From assembly GCF_002632725.1 (NCBI RefSeq), contig NZ_NJAI01000001.1, positions 341,033 to 405,032 on the forward strand: a stretch of DNA of 64,000 nucleotides. Direction: 5' to 3'. This document shows, piece after piece, positions 1-10,570 of the stretch (the stretch's first letter is position 1; each line of letters starts with the position of its first letter). The DNA comes from Xenorhabdus hominickii. Lineage in GTDB: Bacteria; Pseudomonadota; Gammaproteobacteria; Enterobacterales; Enterobacteriaceae. A model generated the notes under the pieces. It had not been told where the DNA came from. It did no database searches and worked only from the letters and a program-made list of their open reading frames with translations. The position numbers were made by a program, and so were the translations under genes.

Positions 1-130
1 AGAGAGAACGAATTTAACTCAGCGTACTCGAGTAAAAAGACTGAATAGAAAAACTATCAGTTATTCAAAATCCGAAGAAATGCACGATAAGGTGATAGGA
101 ACTTTTATTGAGCGTGAGTACTATTTTTGA
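1..130 (+). mobile_element. IS1-family insB 3' relic
   Basis: Reading from about base 34 in frame gives KRLNRKTISYSKSEEMHDKV and continues to a TGA at 128-130. This matches the C-terminus of IS1 InsB transposase, whose family end has the SKSVELHDKVIGH pattern. Only the tail is inside the window; upstream frames carry stops. It lies 24 nt before the cas3 fragment, so an IS1-type insertion is the likely cause of the missing cas3 5' end. Two more tails of the same kind occur at 24830-24990 and 29697-29805. Confidence 0.7.
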
Positions 131-153
131 TATTCAATCTAACTATTTAATAC

Positions 154-2367
154 ATGACCCAAAATATTGATGATGCAACAGCATTTACCCATGAGCTGCT
201 TAAACTTTTTCAACCTCATCTACCACTGGAAAAATTACTGTCAAAAGAGTGGCAGCGCCGCCTGAAACAAGTGAGCTGGCAACTTGCCGGTATTGTGGTG
301 CTGGCAGATTGGATAGGCTCTGACAGTTATCATTTCCGTTATCAGACCAAAGCTCTTTCACTGGCAGAATATTGGCAGCTTACCCAAAAACAAGCTCAGA
401 TTGCCCTGAATGACATTGATATCCATAACACTCCGGTAATATCTCCTTATACCTCTATCCAAAAATATTACCACTTCGCTCCAACTCCATTACAAAAATG
501 GGCTGAAGAAGTCCCGATTGATGATTCCCCACAACTTTTTATTCTGGAAGATGTAACCGGAGCAGGCAAAACAGAAGCTGCCCTTGCCCTGACTCATCGC
601 TTGATGCAGGCCGGTGCTGCGGACGGCTTCTATTTTGGCCTGCCGACAATGGCAACATCCAACGCTATGTTTGGCCGAATCGCCAAACACTATCTTAAAA
701 TGTTCGAGGGAAAAAACGGCAAACAACCCAGTCTCGTTCTCGCTCATGGCGCACGTGAGATGAATGATGATTTCCAAGACATCATCCTGACCTCAAAACA
801 CAACGACAGCGATTACACCAGAGACGATACCACCGCAACAGCGCAGTGCCATCAATGGCTGGCTGACTCTAACAAAAAGGCTTTATTGGCATCAGTTAGC
901 GTAGGCACTATTGATCAGGCCTTGCTTGCGGTTTTACCGAGAAAATACCAGTCACTCCGGTTGATCGGGCTAAATCGTAAGGTGTTGATCTTCGATGAGG
1001 TACACGCCGCGGATGACTACATGTTTGCGTTGCTGGAAAGTCTGCTGAGCCTGCACCTGCATCAAGGGGGTTCCGTGGTATTACTGACCGCCACACTCTC
1101 TTTAAAACAGCGTCAACGGCTGGTGGATATTTGGTTATCCGACAGAGGAATACCTCCACAAAAATTGCAGGAAACTGCCTTTCCACTGGCAACTCAAATC
1201 ATATTAAACCCAGAAAGCCCGCTTATTGAGACTCCCTTGCACAGTCGTGCGGATGTCAGCCGTACCGTCGCGGTGAAAACAGTGAACCATCTGGATGAGT
1301 GTGTACAAATCGCCCTGAACGCCGCTCAAAATGGGCAATGCGTGGTTTGGGTTCGCAACTCCGTGAATGATGCTCTGCAAGCCTTCCAGCTTATTCAGTC
1401 GCAGATGGATAAGCCGGAAAATTGTCTGTTATTCCACAGCCGCTTTATTTTGTATGACCGAAAAACAATCGAAAACCGTGTACTGGATATATTTGGCAAA
1501 AAAAGCACACAGGAGGATCGACAAGGAACGATCCTGATTACAACGCAGGTGTTTCAGGAAAGTCTGGATGCAGATACCGATGTAATGATCTCTGATATCT
1601 GCCCAATCGATGATTTGATCCAGCGGGTTGGTCGCCTGCACCGCCATACCCGCGATGCAAATGGAAAATATCAGAAAGGCATCACCGACTATCGCGCTGC
1701 TCCTGAGTTATATCTCCATGCACCAGAATGGGACGATCAACCTAAAACTGATTGGCTGAGCAAAGATTTCCGCAATACCCAATATATTTATCGTTCAGGC
1801 GGACGTTTATGGCTTGGCCTGCGCGAACTGCGGCGCTTGGGAGCTATTTGTATGCCAGCCGAGGCTCGAACTTTGATCGAAGCGGTTTATGGTGAAGATG
1901 CCGATAAGCAAATTCCCGATGCACTCAGAGCCAAGGATAATGAAGAAATAGCGGAAGGCCGTAGTAAAGACGCCATCGCGCGATCGCAAGTCCTACAATG
2001 GCAGCGCTATGAATATAGTAAACGCAGTGCTGATGGCTGGTATGACGATGACCGGGAGATCAGCACCCGACTTAGCGACATCGAAACGGTAAGCGTACTG
2101 CTGGTCAAACTGACCGAAAGCGGTGAGCTGATACCGTGGATAAATGATGAAAAGTTCCCCGTTCAACTCAGTACCGTCAAAATCTCAAAAAATAAGTTTG
2201 CCGATAAGTTGCAACCTGTACCAGAGTCTCTTTCCCAGGCAGTGGAACGATTACAGGAGAAATTCAAAGCCGTCAAATACCTGCAAATCTGGCTGCCTGA
2301 GCTTGATCCCAATTTTATTTACGATCCCAACATGGGTTTTTATGAACACCCTAAGCAGGAGGCGTGA
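154..2367 (+). pseudogene. cas3: Type I-E Cas3 helicase, N-terminally truncated
   Basis: This encodes the CRISPR interference nuclease-helicase. The first 60 residues are only the end of the HD-nuclease domain, including the conserved ADW-GSD segment at residues 51-56. They are followed by the SF2 helicase: Walker A EDVTGAGKT at 132-140, a DEVH box near residue 280, and the RVGRLHRH motif VI region. At 737 aa it is about 150-200 residues short of usual I-E Cas3, and the metal-binding HD residues are absent, so DNA cleavage should be lost. The ATG used here is probably an internal codon of the old gene. An IS1-type relic ends just upstream. It overlaps the cse1 start as TGATG. No other cas genes (cse2, cas7, cas5, cas6e, cas1, cas2) are in the window. 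Confidence 0.88.
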
Positions 2368-3240
2368 TGAATCTCGTTAAAGACGCATGGCTGACTTTTA
2401 GAATGAGAAACGGCAGTGAGGAAAAGCTGCCGCTGGCGGCAATTTGCGATCCCGCCGTGATGGATTTTTCCCTGCCACGGTCAGATTTTCAGGGAGCGGT
2501 TTACCAACTGGCAATTGGCTTGCTGCAAACAGTTTTTGCTCCCGAAGATAAATACGAGTGGCATGACTTTTATGAGCAAGCCCCCACACAAGCAGATTTG
2601 CAGACCGCTTTTAATCGCGTGGAACATGCCTTCAATCTGATAGGAGATGGCCCGCTGTTTATGCAGGATTTTGATTCATTAGCTGAAAGAAAATCCACCA
2701 GCATTTCAGGATTACTAATTGAATCACCTGGTGAAAAAACATTAAAGGATAATACCGACCACTTTATCAAACGCGGTAAATGTGAAGTGATTTCCCCTGA
2801 AATGGCCGCCATTGCCCTCTTCACATTACAGATTAACGCCCCTGCCGGCAATGTCGGGTTACGAGGCGGCGGCCCGTTGACAACGTTAATTCAGCTACAA
2901 AACTGGGCGCTTCACTATGGCAAAAACTTTGGCTCAACGTCATTAATAGAGAACGTTGGTCTCACTCAGACCCTGATCTCAGTAGTTCAGATATTTTTCC
3001 GTGGCTGGGTAAAACTCATACCAGCCAAAAAGCAGGTACAGAAATCTACGCCCATAATGTGCATGAGCTGCATATGTATTGGGCAATGCCACGACGGATT
3101 TGTCTGGAAATAGACGATAAACCAGCCACTTGCCAATTAACGGGGCAACCAACCAGTCTGTTTCTGGTTATCGCACTCAAAACTATGGCAACAATTACTC
3201 TGGCACTTGGAAACACCCCTTAACGCCCTATCGATGGAAT
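2367..3240 (+). pseudogene. casA: cse1/casA remnant (type I-E Cascade large subunit)
   Basis: The first ~180 codons read as the N-terminal half of Cse1, which recognises the PAM in the Cascade complex (LVKDAWLTFRMRNG start; LLIESPGEKTL; NVGLRGGGPLTTL). Near 2906-2911 the frame breaks. The +2 frame continues as LWQKLWLNVIN and then HELHMYWAMPRRI, a classic Cse1 segment. Near 3160 it breaks again into NYGNNYSGTWKHPLTPYRWN, which stops at 3240 where the IS5-type fragment begins. So there are two frameshifts plus loss of the C-terminal four-helix bundle. The natural start is ATG at 2367 after the AGGAGG ribosome-binding site; the GTG at 2364 is a less likely start. Confidence 0.85.
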
Positions 3241-3388
3241 CCGAAAAAATCGTCGGGTAAAACGGGAATATGACAGGGAACTTTACCGACATCGGCATTT
3301 GGTTGAAAATGCGTTCCTTCATCTTAAACGCTGGCGTGGTATAGCAACGCGATGATAGGCGAAAAATAGTCAGTCTTTCCTCGCCGCC
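3241..3388. repeat. 148-bp inverted repeat, partner at 5754-5901
   Basis: The segment 3241-3388 is the reverse complement of 5754-5901, with one mismatch seen by eye (aaaac versus aaaat). Both arms are IS5-transposase DNA with the same internal frameshift, so one arm was copied or inverted after the element had already decayed. The arms face each other around the DHA2 exporter gene (3669-5231). Confidence 0.85.
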
Positions 3389-3430
3389 GTTCAAATCCGT
3401 TGTCTCATGCTCTGGCTGAAAATTTCATGA
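3241..3430 (+). mobile_element. IS5-family (IS427-like) transposase 3' fragment, copy A
   Basis: The frame starting RKNRRVKREYDRELYRHRHL and continuing VENAFLHLKRWRGIATR is the C-terminal end of an IS427-group IS5 transposase (DDE family). A small lesion (cgatgatagg) shifts the frame, after which SQSFLAAVQIRCLMLWLKIS runs to the TGA at 3428-3430. It joins directly to the broken cse1 at 3240. The first 148 bp are repeated in inverted orientation at 5754-5901, including the same lesion. Confidence 0.75.
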
Positions 3431-3668
3431 CGATACCATATAGTACTGTAACTCCGACTGAAAGACAGCTCAACATTGTTAAAGACAGGTTCTTTCTATG
3501 TCTTGTCAAAAACTCTGACAACTTGTCCTTAATACTACTAAGCCCACGATCATCCACACCATTGCCAATAGTAATAGGATAAATAGCTATATTGTCATGA
3601 GATGGCATTACTCCGAATATATGTGTGACTTACTTAATTAATATTTAAATAAAACTGGAGGTATTTTT

Positions 3669-5231
3669 GTGACACATAATAATCTTTCAGATATCGTTAA
3701 AACGTCGGGTAAATGTATGCATAAAGATGCGAAACGGGCTGGTCTGCGCGAATGGGCTGGACTCGCACTTCTCTCTCTCCCAACTATCCTGCTCGGACTC
3801 GATCTGACCTTGTTACATCTAACTCTGCCAGTACTAGCAATTGATTTACAGCCAACAAGTACACAGGCCCTTTGGATTATGGATGCTTATGGCTTCCTAA
3901 TTGCGGGCTTTCTTATCACAATGGGTACATTAGGTGATCGTATTGGCCGCCGTAAACTGCTATTGATCGGTGCAACTGCTTTTGCTATTGCCTCTGTAAT
4001 CGCAGCATTTTCCGCCAATGCTTCCATACTCATCGCTGCACGAGCAGCACTTGGTATCGCAGGCGCAACGTTGATGCCTTCAACTTTGGCATTAATTAGC
4101 AACTTATTCTCCGATCCGCGTCAACGTGCTCTCGGATTCGGTATATGGGCAACAATGTTCGGAGTTGGCTATGCGCTGGGACCAGTTGTGGGAGGAGCAT
4201 TACTAGAGCAATTTTGGTGGGGGGCAGCCTTTCTTATCGCGGTTCCTGTTGTTGGCCTGCTGCTTATCTTAGGTCCATTCTTATTACCCGAGTATAAGGC
4301 ACCGAATAGCGGAAGATTAGATCTGTTTAGTGTCGCGCTTTCACTTACCGCTATATTACCAATGATCTATGGTATCAAACAGCTCGCTAAATATGGCATT
4401 ACCCTAGATACAATTATTGCAATAGTGGTGGGAACAATCTTTGCCTTTCTGTTCGTAAAACGGCAACGCCAGCTTACCGATCCTTTACTCGATATGACAC
4501 TCTTTACCAACCGAGTTTTCTCAGTAGCACTAATCGTGCTGTTAGTTGGCCTAGTAGCCGTTGGAGGAGCGATGTTGCTCGTCGCCCAATATCTGCAATT
4601 AGTGGTTGGATACTCTCCTTTTATAGCTGGTTTATGGATGGGACTAGCTGCATTAGCTATGATCATAGGAGGCATAGCATCACCTCTAGCTACTAGATAT
4701 ATTCGGCCAGGCTTCGTAGTTGCTGGTTCACTTGGTTTATCGGCTGTAGGCTATCTTATGTTTACTCAACTGGGTAACGGCACATACGACGTAATGATTG
4801 CTGTTGTCGGCCTCGCTCTAGCCTATCTTGGAAATGGTACAATTGCTGCCCTAGGCACTGAGCTTGTGGTTGGATCGGCTCCACCAGAGAAAGCAGGATC
4901 AGCTTCAGCAATGACTGAAACTGTACAGGATCTTGGTGTTTCCCTTGGTATCGCTGTACTTGGCAGTATCGCTAGTGCAGTCTATCGCTACACTATGCTC
5001 GACCAGATTCCTGATAACCTTACAAGAAATATGCGAGACATTGTCAGTGATAGTCTGTGGTCAGCCTCATCTGTAGCATCAGAACTACCCGTTGGTTTAT
5101 TGATAGAAGCTCAAACAGCGTTCACTGCAGGATTTCATACCGCAGCTGCAATAAGCGCACTCAGTATTGCAATCCTCGCCATATTAGCGGCTATCACTTT
5201 GCACCGTATTGGAATCTATGATGATAAGTAG
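3669..5231 (+). CDS. DHA2-family (14-TM) MFS drug exporter
   Basis: This is a 520-aa inner-membrane proton-coupled exporter of the QacA/SmvA/LfrA type. Family marks are visible: motif D1-like LDLTLLHLTLPVLA near residue 45, motif A GTLGDRIGRRKLLLIG near residue 95, and motif C GPVVGGALLEQFWW near residue 170. About 14 hydrophobic segments run along the chain. The start is GTG at 3669, because GGAGG sits at 3657-3661. A terminator hairpin follows at 5324-5347. The nearest regulator candidate is the XRE/MmyB protein at 6669, now separated from it by an IS5 relic. The substrate is unknown; quaternary amines or biocides are typical for the family. Export of the neighbouring NRPS product is possible but not shown. 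Confidence 0.88.
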   Translation: MTHNNLSDIVKTSGKCMHKDAKRAGLREWAGLALLSLPTILLGLDLTLLHLTLPVLAIDLQPTSTQALWIMDAYGFLIAGFLITMGTLGDRIGRRKLLLIGATAFAIASVIAAFSANASILIAARAALGIAGATLMPSTLALISNLFSDPRQRALGFGIWATMFGVGYALGPVVGGALLEQFWWGAAFLIAVPVVGLLLILGPFLLPEYKAPNSGRLDLFSVALSLTAILPMIYGIKQLAKYGITLDTIIAIVVGTIFAFLFVKRQRQLTDPLLDMTLFTNRVFSVALIVLLVGLVAVGGAMLLVAQYLQLVVGYSPFIAGLWMGLAALAMIIGGIASPLATRYIRPGFVVAGSLGLSAVGYLMFTQLGNGTYDVMIAVVGLALAYLGNGTIAALGTELVVGSAPPEKAGSASAMTETVQDLGVSLGIAVLGSIASAVYRYTMLDQIPDNLTRNMRDIVSDSLWSASSVASELPVGLLIEAQTAFTAGFHTAAAISALSIAILAILAAITLHRIGIYDDK

Positions 5232-5323
5232 TAATGTTTACCAACGTTATGATCAAGCTAAACGTTAGTAAGAAAGGTAAGCTGCAAACAATTATTCCCT
5301 GAATCGAACTAATTTTTCCCAAT

Positions 5324-5347
5324 GCCTCCAGAACGGAGGCTTTATTT
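5324..5347 (+). terminator. Rho-independent terminator of the MFS gene
   Basis: GCCTCC-AGAAC-GGAGGC forms a 6-bp GC-rich stem followed by TTTATTT, 92 nt after the MFS stop codon. Confidence 0.75.
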
Positions 5348-5753
5348 CTAAACAGAAAAACTTATAGAAACTATCCAGTAAGGCCACCCTACGTTAAAGA
5401 ATATTTGGATTATTGCTTTTGAAAGAAGTCCACTTAGGCGTACGTCCCTGAAGAATACATCGTGGATTATGAAGTTCATGGAAACCAAAGTGGTGAATAT
5501 GCTACCACTCTGGTGCAGCAAACGATACTCAGAAAATGGTACTGACTATTACTACAGTCGTAACTGCTCTGTAAACAGACAATCTCCCTGGCGGCGATGG
5601 TGACATTGTTGCGCCCGATATTGATGCCGTCGTCGCCAATCTGACCAAGGGAGGAGCTGAGTTAAGTTCTCTCCCGTTCTTTTCATCAACTTTGACAGTA
5701 GCTTACGGAAAAAACGGGAGGGATAATAGAACAGATTTTACATTGGTCAGACT
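5348..5753. other. Non-coding or decayed stretch
   Basis: No intact gene is visible. The stretch 5570-5740 reads without stops in one frame (GGDGDIVAPDIDAVVANL...), which may be a scrap of a lost gene, but I do not recognise the family. It borders the inverted IS5 fragment. Confidence 0.3.
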
Positions 5754-6350
5754 GGCGGCGAGGAAAGACTGACTATTTTTCGCCTATCATCGCGTTGCTA
5801 TACCACGCCAGCGTTTAAGATGAAGGAACGCATTTTCAACCAAATGCCGATGTCGGTAAAGTTCCCTGTCATATTCCCATTTTACCCGACGATTTTTTCG
5901 GCTGGGAATTTGAACCTGCATTCCCTGTAGCTCAGCTTGTTCCACAAGGGTGTTATTGTCATAACCTCTCTATCCGCTAACAAATATTCGGCTTCCATTC
6001 CCGCAATTAAGGTCTCAGCCTGTGAGCAATCCGCTGCGGTCCCGCTTGTAATAAGTACTCTGAGCGGCATACCATGCACATCCACGCCCAAATGTATCTT
6101 GGTGCTGAGCCCCCTTTTGTGTATCCCATCTCTTGGTTACCGCCTTTTGCACCTGCCGCATGAAGGTGAACCTTAATGTGACTGGCATCAATCATCAACC
6201 ACTCGAAATCCGGTTCCAATATCAATTGTTCGAGTAGCTCCTCCCACATGCCTTTATCCCGCCACCGGCAAAATCGACGGTGAATATTTTTCCAGCCGCC
6301 ATAATCGGGGAGCTAATCCCGCTAGGGACAACCTGTTCGCATGCGATAAA
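5754..6350 (-). mobile_element. IS5-family (IS427-like) transposase relic, copy B
   Basis: On the minus strand, fragments of one transposase appear in changing frames: GGWKNIHRRFCRWRDKG then WEELLEQLILEPDFEWLMID (about 6300-6190), ASHIKVHLHAAGAKGGNQ, then GVDVHGMPLRVLITSGTAAD (about 6090-6030), and the C-terminal KREYDRELYRHRHLVENAF at 5754-5901. The expected order for the family is kept, but there are several frameshifts and the last C-terminal part is missing, so it cannot move by itself. The 5754-5901 part is the inverted partner of 3241-3388. Confidence 0.75.
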
Positions 6351-6608
6351 AGATCCCCTCGAAAGTCAAGTAATGTTCTTTTTTGTAATATACAAGTCCA
6401 CTTTGTTGCATCAATACAACTAGCTTATTCCAAAGAAAACTTGATAACATGGTTCTTAGCATGATGGTCCAGGATAATGTTTTTTTCGCGAAGACAGTGA
6501 TACCAGATCATCATGCTGTTCAAATTTCCCTCACAAAACGTCAATAAACCCTAATATTCGGGGCAGAAAAAAACAGAACACTTAAATTAGCAAGGAATAC
6601 CAACTACC

Positions 6609-6660
6609 TTGACACTTACCGATAATGTTATAGTATAGGTTATTATCCTATTATAAGGAG
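6609..6660 (+). promoter_or_regulatory. Promoter and probable operator of the XRE regulator
   Basis: TTGACA at 6609-6614 is followed about 16 nt later by a -10-like TAGTAT/TATAGG run. An imperfect inverted repeat, TAGTATAGG ... CCTATTATA (6631-6654), overlaps the -10 and start region, which suggests autoregulation. The ribosome-binding site AAGGAG (6655-6660) sits 8 nt before the TTG start. Confidence 0.5.
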
Positions 6661-6668
6661 TAATACCC

Positions 6669-7484
6669 TTGAGCGATAGAACTCTAGCTCGTACACGAGG
6701 TGATCTCTCAAATTTCCTGATACATCACAGAACAAAGCTCAAGCCAACTGATGTCGGCTTATCTACTACGGGTCGTCGCCGTACAGCTGGGCTACGACGA
6801 GAGGAAGTAGCTGCACTAGCAGGGGTCGGGCTCACTTGGTATACATGGTTTGAACAGGGTCGAGACATTCAAGTATCAGAGGATTTCCTTCTCAAGGTTG
6901 CTAAGGCCCTAAAGCTGAACGATATAGAGTGTAGTCACCTGTTCCTTTTAGCTCACCGACGTCCACCACCACCAGAAGCGTGGCAATGGCCTTCCGTTAG
7001 CCCATTGATTCAACAACTGCTAGCCGATATAACTGTACGGCCTGCCTATGTTATCAACCTCCGTTGGGATATTATTGCTTGGAATACCTTAGCTGACCAC
7101 TTATTTGGCTTCTCTAGCCTCAAACAAGTCAACCGCAATATTATCCGCATGGTATTTACCGATCCTGAGTTTCGTTGCCGCCTACCTGCGTGGCATGAAG
7201 ATGCGCCAAAGTTACTCTCACAGTTTCGTAGGGATTTGGCATCTGTACCAAACGAGTCAGACATGCTATCGCTAGTTACTGAATTAAAGGAATTATCATC
7301 AGACTTCCGGCGCTGGACCGAGCAACCAAGCATAGAAAGCTATAGCCGTGGATTCTCTATCATCTCTGATGAAGATGATGAAAAATCGGAGTATGTTCAC
7401 GAAATGCTTATCGTCGACGAACATCGCCATTTAAAAATGATCGTCCACTTCAAAAAGAAATTGGTCATGACTTCAAAGCGTTAA
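6669..7484 (+). CDS. XRE-family regulator with MmyB-like ligand-binding domain
   Basis: This is a 271-aa DNA-binding regulator. Residues ~10-75 form the helix-turn-helix (GRRRTAGLRREEVAALAGVG, then LTWYTWFEQGRDI), typical of the MmyB-type XRE group. Residues ~105-260 match the MmyB PAS-like domain (RPAYVINLRWDIIAWNTLAD). These regulators often control a neighbouring dehydrogenase or exporter gene. Here the DHA2 exporter upstream is the natural candidate, now separated by IS debris. The start is TTG at 6669, supported by AAGGAG 8 nt upstream. Confidence 0.85.
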   Translation: MSDRTLARTRGDLSNFLIHHRTKLKPTDVGLSTTGRRRTAGLRREEVAALAGVGLTWYTWFEQGRDIQVSEDFLLKVAKALKLNDIECSHLFLLAHRRPPPPEAWQWPSVSPLIQQLLADITVRPAYVINLRWDIIAWNTLADHLFGFSSLKQVNRNIIRMVFTDPEFRCRLPAWHEDAPKLLSQFRRDLASVPNESDMLSLVTELKELSSDFRRWTEQPSIESYSRGFSIISDEDDEKSEYVHEMLIVDEHRHLKMIVHFKKKLVMTSKR

Positions 7485-7499
7485 TTTGATATTCCTGCA

Positions 7500-8095
7500 C
7501 TTTTTAATGGGACATCATCATGACTGTAACAATAGAAGTGACTTGTCGATATTGCGACCAAGCTGAACCTGTACGCAAACACGGAACAGGTAAGGCAGGC
7601 TTCCCTCGCTACTATTGCAAAGACTGCCAAAGAACCTTTCAACTCCACTATCGTTACCACGGCCATAAACCGGGTATGAAAGAAAAAATTGTGGATATGG
7701 CGATGAATGGCTCTAGTGTGTGAGACACCGGCCGTGTGTTAGGTCTCGGTATCAATACGGTAATGCGGATATTAAAAAAATCTCGCCAACACAAGTAACA
7801 TCGCGACAGACCGCTTATGACGATGTCACCCTTATCTGTGAATGGGATGAGCAAGGGTCTTTTGTAGGCAATAAAAAACAACGTCATTGGCTTTAGTATG
7901 CGTTTGATACGAAAAGGAAACAAGTCATAGTCCATGTCTTTGGCCCCCGAACGGATGCACCTTGCCGAAAATTGCTCAACTTATTGGCGCCTATATTGAA
8001 AAACATCATTACACCCCTTTAGAGTCATGACTAATCCAAGAATATAATAGCGCTTCTGTAAAAAGCTACCTACAGCAGATGGTTTCAGCTTATTG
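7500..8095 (+). mobile_element. Decayed IS1-family element (insA/insB remnants)
   Basis: An InsA-like start at 7520 has the zinc-finger pattern CRYCDQAEPVRKHGTG and YYCKDC, reading to a stop at about 7723. The following DNA reads as InsB in shifting frames: LICEWDEQGSFVGNKKQRH, then QVIVHVFGPRTDAPCRKLL, then LIQEYNSASVKSYLQQMV near 8050. At least three stops or frameshifts make it inactive. The C-terminal SKSxELHDK tail is absent here. Confidence 0.75.
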
Positions 8096-8125
8096 ACAAA
8101 GTGCTATTTGACAAAAAGTGCTATT
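8093..8125. repeat. Short near-tandem duplication
   Basis: TGACAAAGTGCTATT at 8093-8107 recurs as TGACAAAAAGTGCTATT at 8109-8125. The rest of the gap up to 8507 holds no gene I can support. Confidence 0.6.
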
Positions 8126-8507
8126 TTTTATCCGATACTTTATTTTAAGAAAGTGCATTCTCGGCCAATATCGTTGAGATCTGTTTTATCACTGCCGTGC
8201 CTACCGACGTGCTGATACAAAATGTTATTCATGGCGATGGCCCCTTGTAACAAAAATCACCCTGTCAACATACTCCTGCAGGGTAAGGGTGACCACCTTA
8301 TTAAGTCTTCAATAATGACTGGGCGGCCACTGGAAAAAAAGCCTGAAGCTAACCCTTAAGGAACAGTGAAGATAGACAAAGGTTAGTACCACCTAACCGG
8401 AAAGCTAATTTATGCACTGACTCAATAAACTAAGAGGATTCTTTTACTTTGACTACCGTACTATAGACGTAAAAATTGGCATCATCACTGATATTTACGC
8501 CGGTAAT

Positions 8508-10099
8508 TGTCAATATTGTTGGCACCTTGGGTTGGTTTAAGTTGCCTGTTTTTCTCGTTCCGAATTCAGTGTTACCGCACCAACAGGTTGCCAGTTCCTT
8601 GTCTTACCTGACCAGCGTTCCGGACGGGATAACTGGGCGGCTCGATAAACCGCATCGCGTTTCATTAATAGTTCCTTATCTTCCCCTCTGTGCCGTTGTG
8701 ATGGCGTAACATAGCGTATCCTGCTGTGACGATGTTCCGTGTTGTAATAATGCGTAAATCGCTCCGTCCAGTCCCGGGCTTCAGCCAGTGTGTTGAACCC
8801 TTTTTCCGTCCATGCCGGGATATATTTCAAGGTGCGGAACAGCGATTCTGCATACGCATTATCATTGCTGACCCGGGGACGACTGTGAGAGGGCGTAATA
8901 TTCAACTCCTGCAATTTGACCTGCAAGGTCTGTGATTTCATTGCCGCTCCGTTATCCGTGTGCAAAATCAGGAGATGGCGATAACAACGCTCCCGCAAGA
9001 CACTCCGCTGTATCAAGTTAGCCGCCAGTTCACCACTCTCGCATTCATGCACCTCGTAACCCACAATTTTTCTGCTGTACACATCTTCAATCAGGTATCA
9101 GTAGAACCAGCGACCTTTCACCTATGACGCACACCACGTGATGTCCCAACTCCAAAGCTGATTCGGACCTGATGCCTTCCAGGTCGTCGGTTGCACCTTC
9201 TTCTGCGCGGCATATTGCCGTCCACGACGGTGGGCTTCGCCATGACGACGTAATACCCGGTAAAACGTGGATTCGCTCGCCAGATAGATCCGCCAAACGT
9301 GGGACGATTTGCGAGGGCGGCAGGCTGGCATATTCCGGCTGATGGCACACGGCCAGTATCTGCTGCTCTTCCTGTGCACTTAACCGATGAGCCGGGGTTG
9401 GCCTGACCGCGGATGGTCGCTTATCTTCCCGGTTTTTCTGCCAGCGCCGCCATGTGCGCAGACTCAACGGGACTTCTTTCAGGGATATCGTTAACCGAGC
9501 GCCAGCTTCCACCGCACTATGTACCCCATTGATAATGGCCTGACGGTCAGCAATACCAGTTAGTCTTCCTCGCTGTCCGTCCCGAAGTGTGCCTGCAATG
9601 TCTTTCGCAGGACCAGTATCGCTGCCGCCTCCGCCAGGGATTTGTCCTTGCAGGCCAGTTCACGTTTCAGGTGTTTATTTTCTTTCTGGCTCTGTTTCAG
9701 CGCCGCTTTTTCATCCCGGTCGGGCACCTGTAAAAAAGTCTGCTTCCATTGCTGAATTTGCTCCGGTAAAGCCCTTTCTGACGGCAATATTCGGCCAGCT
9801 CTGCGGCGCTGAGCGTGGCTGTTTCAATGATGACGGCCAGTCTGGCTTCAGCGGGCCATTGTGCTGTGGTTTTGTCTGCGCCCGACACGGGTTCCCCTCT
9901 GCTTTTGCCTGATTACGCCAATTATACAATGTGGCTTCTGATATGCCTTCCATTTGAGCCACAGCGGCGACGGGCATGTTAAAAGGGGCAGTAATTTAGC
10001 CAATGCAGCGGATTTACGTTCGGGTGAAATCTTAGTCATGGATAGGTTGTCCTCGTTATCCCATAAGTCATTTTAATGGGGGTGACAACAATCCTGACA
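8508..10099 (-). mobile_element. Decayed IS3-family insertion sequence
   Basis: The terminal inverted repeats are visible: TGTCAATATTGTTGGCACCT at 8508-8527 and, on the other strand, TGTCAGGATTGTTGTCACCC at 10099-10080 (15 of 20 matching). Inside, on the minus strand, lie orfA pieces (10039 to ~9560; helix-turn-helix PVAAVAQMEGISEATLYNWR) and orfB pieces (9512-9087 and 9082-8537). OrfB keeps the rve integrase core with HTDNGAAMKSQTLQ and YAESLFRTLKY but is split by stops and frameshifts. Length (1.59 kb) and layout fit IS3. It marks the left border of the NRPS cluster. Confidence 0.8.
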
Positions 10100-10472
10100 G
10101 AGAAAGTATTCTGGAGGGCAGTAAAGATTAAGCCAAAGAAAACCGATTAACCCCATGGGATAAAAGGGTCTACAAATGACAAAGGGAGACAATAGAACAC
10201 AGTTTTGCGGATGTAAAGTAGTATAATGGGCACTGGTGTATTCGTTTTCGTAATTTACGAAAAGTTCAGGCACAATGTCTATTAGTGGCAATCGACCAAA
10301 AATATCAATAAGATAGCGTTGCTGATCACGATACTTTGTTGTTTTTATCTCTGGATAGTGGAAATATACAAAGTAGCAAGAGCTAAAATGATGTTTTAGT
10401 GAGAGTCCAAAATGGGGACATGATTATTCACCATGAAAGAAATAAACTCCGCTCTGTTATTTTCAACGAAGC
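10100..10472. other. Intergenic stretch without a supported gene
   Basis: No intact gene or known element is seen. The bases 10185-10215 (gggagacaatagaacaca) resemble the sequence near 5717-5737, hinting at another IS scrap. Confidence 0.3.
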
Positions 10473-10499
10473 TTGTCAGCGGTTTAAAACCGCTGACAA
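10473..10499. terminator. Perfect-stem hairpin downstream of the hydrolase gene
   Basis: TTGTCAGCGGTTT...AAACCGCTGACAA gives an 11-12 bp stem with almost no loop, 72 nt past the last gene of the NRPS operon. No T-tract follows on the minus strand, so it may be a weak terminator, an RNA-stabilising 3' end or a protein site. Confidence 0.5.
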
Positions 10500-10570
10500 T
10501 AAAAAATAATGGGGAGGTGGTTATAGAGTATAACCGTTATCCCCTAGACCGAAACTTATTCTAATGATAG

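Noticed and set aside
3400-3608. Small frames on both strands between the IS5 fragment and the exporter
   Set aside because: They overlap each other on opposite strands and look like chance frames in promoter DNA.
10073-10291. 72-codon minus-strand frame by the IS3 end
   Set aside because: It overlaps the IS terminal repeat and has no recognisable features.
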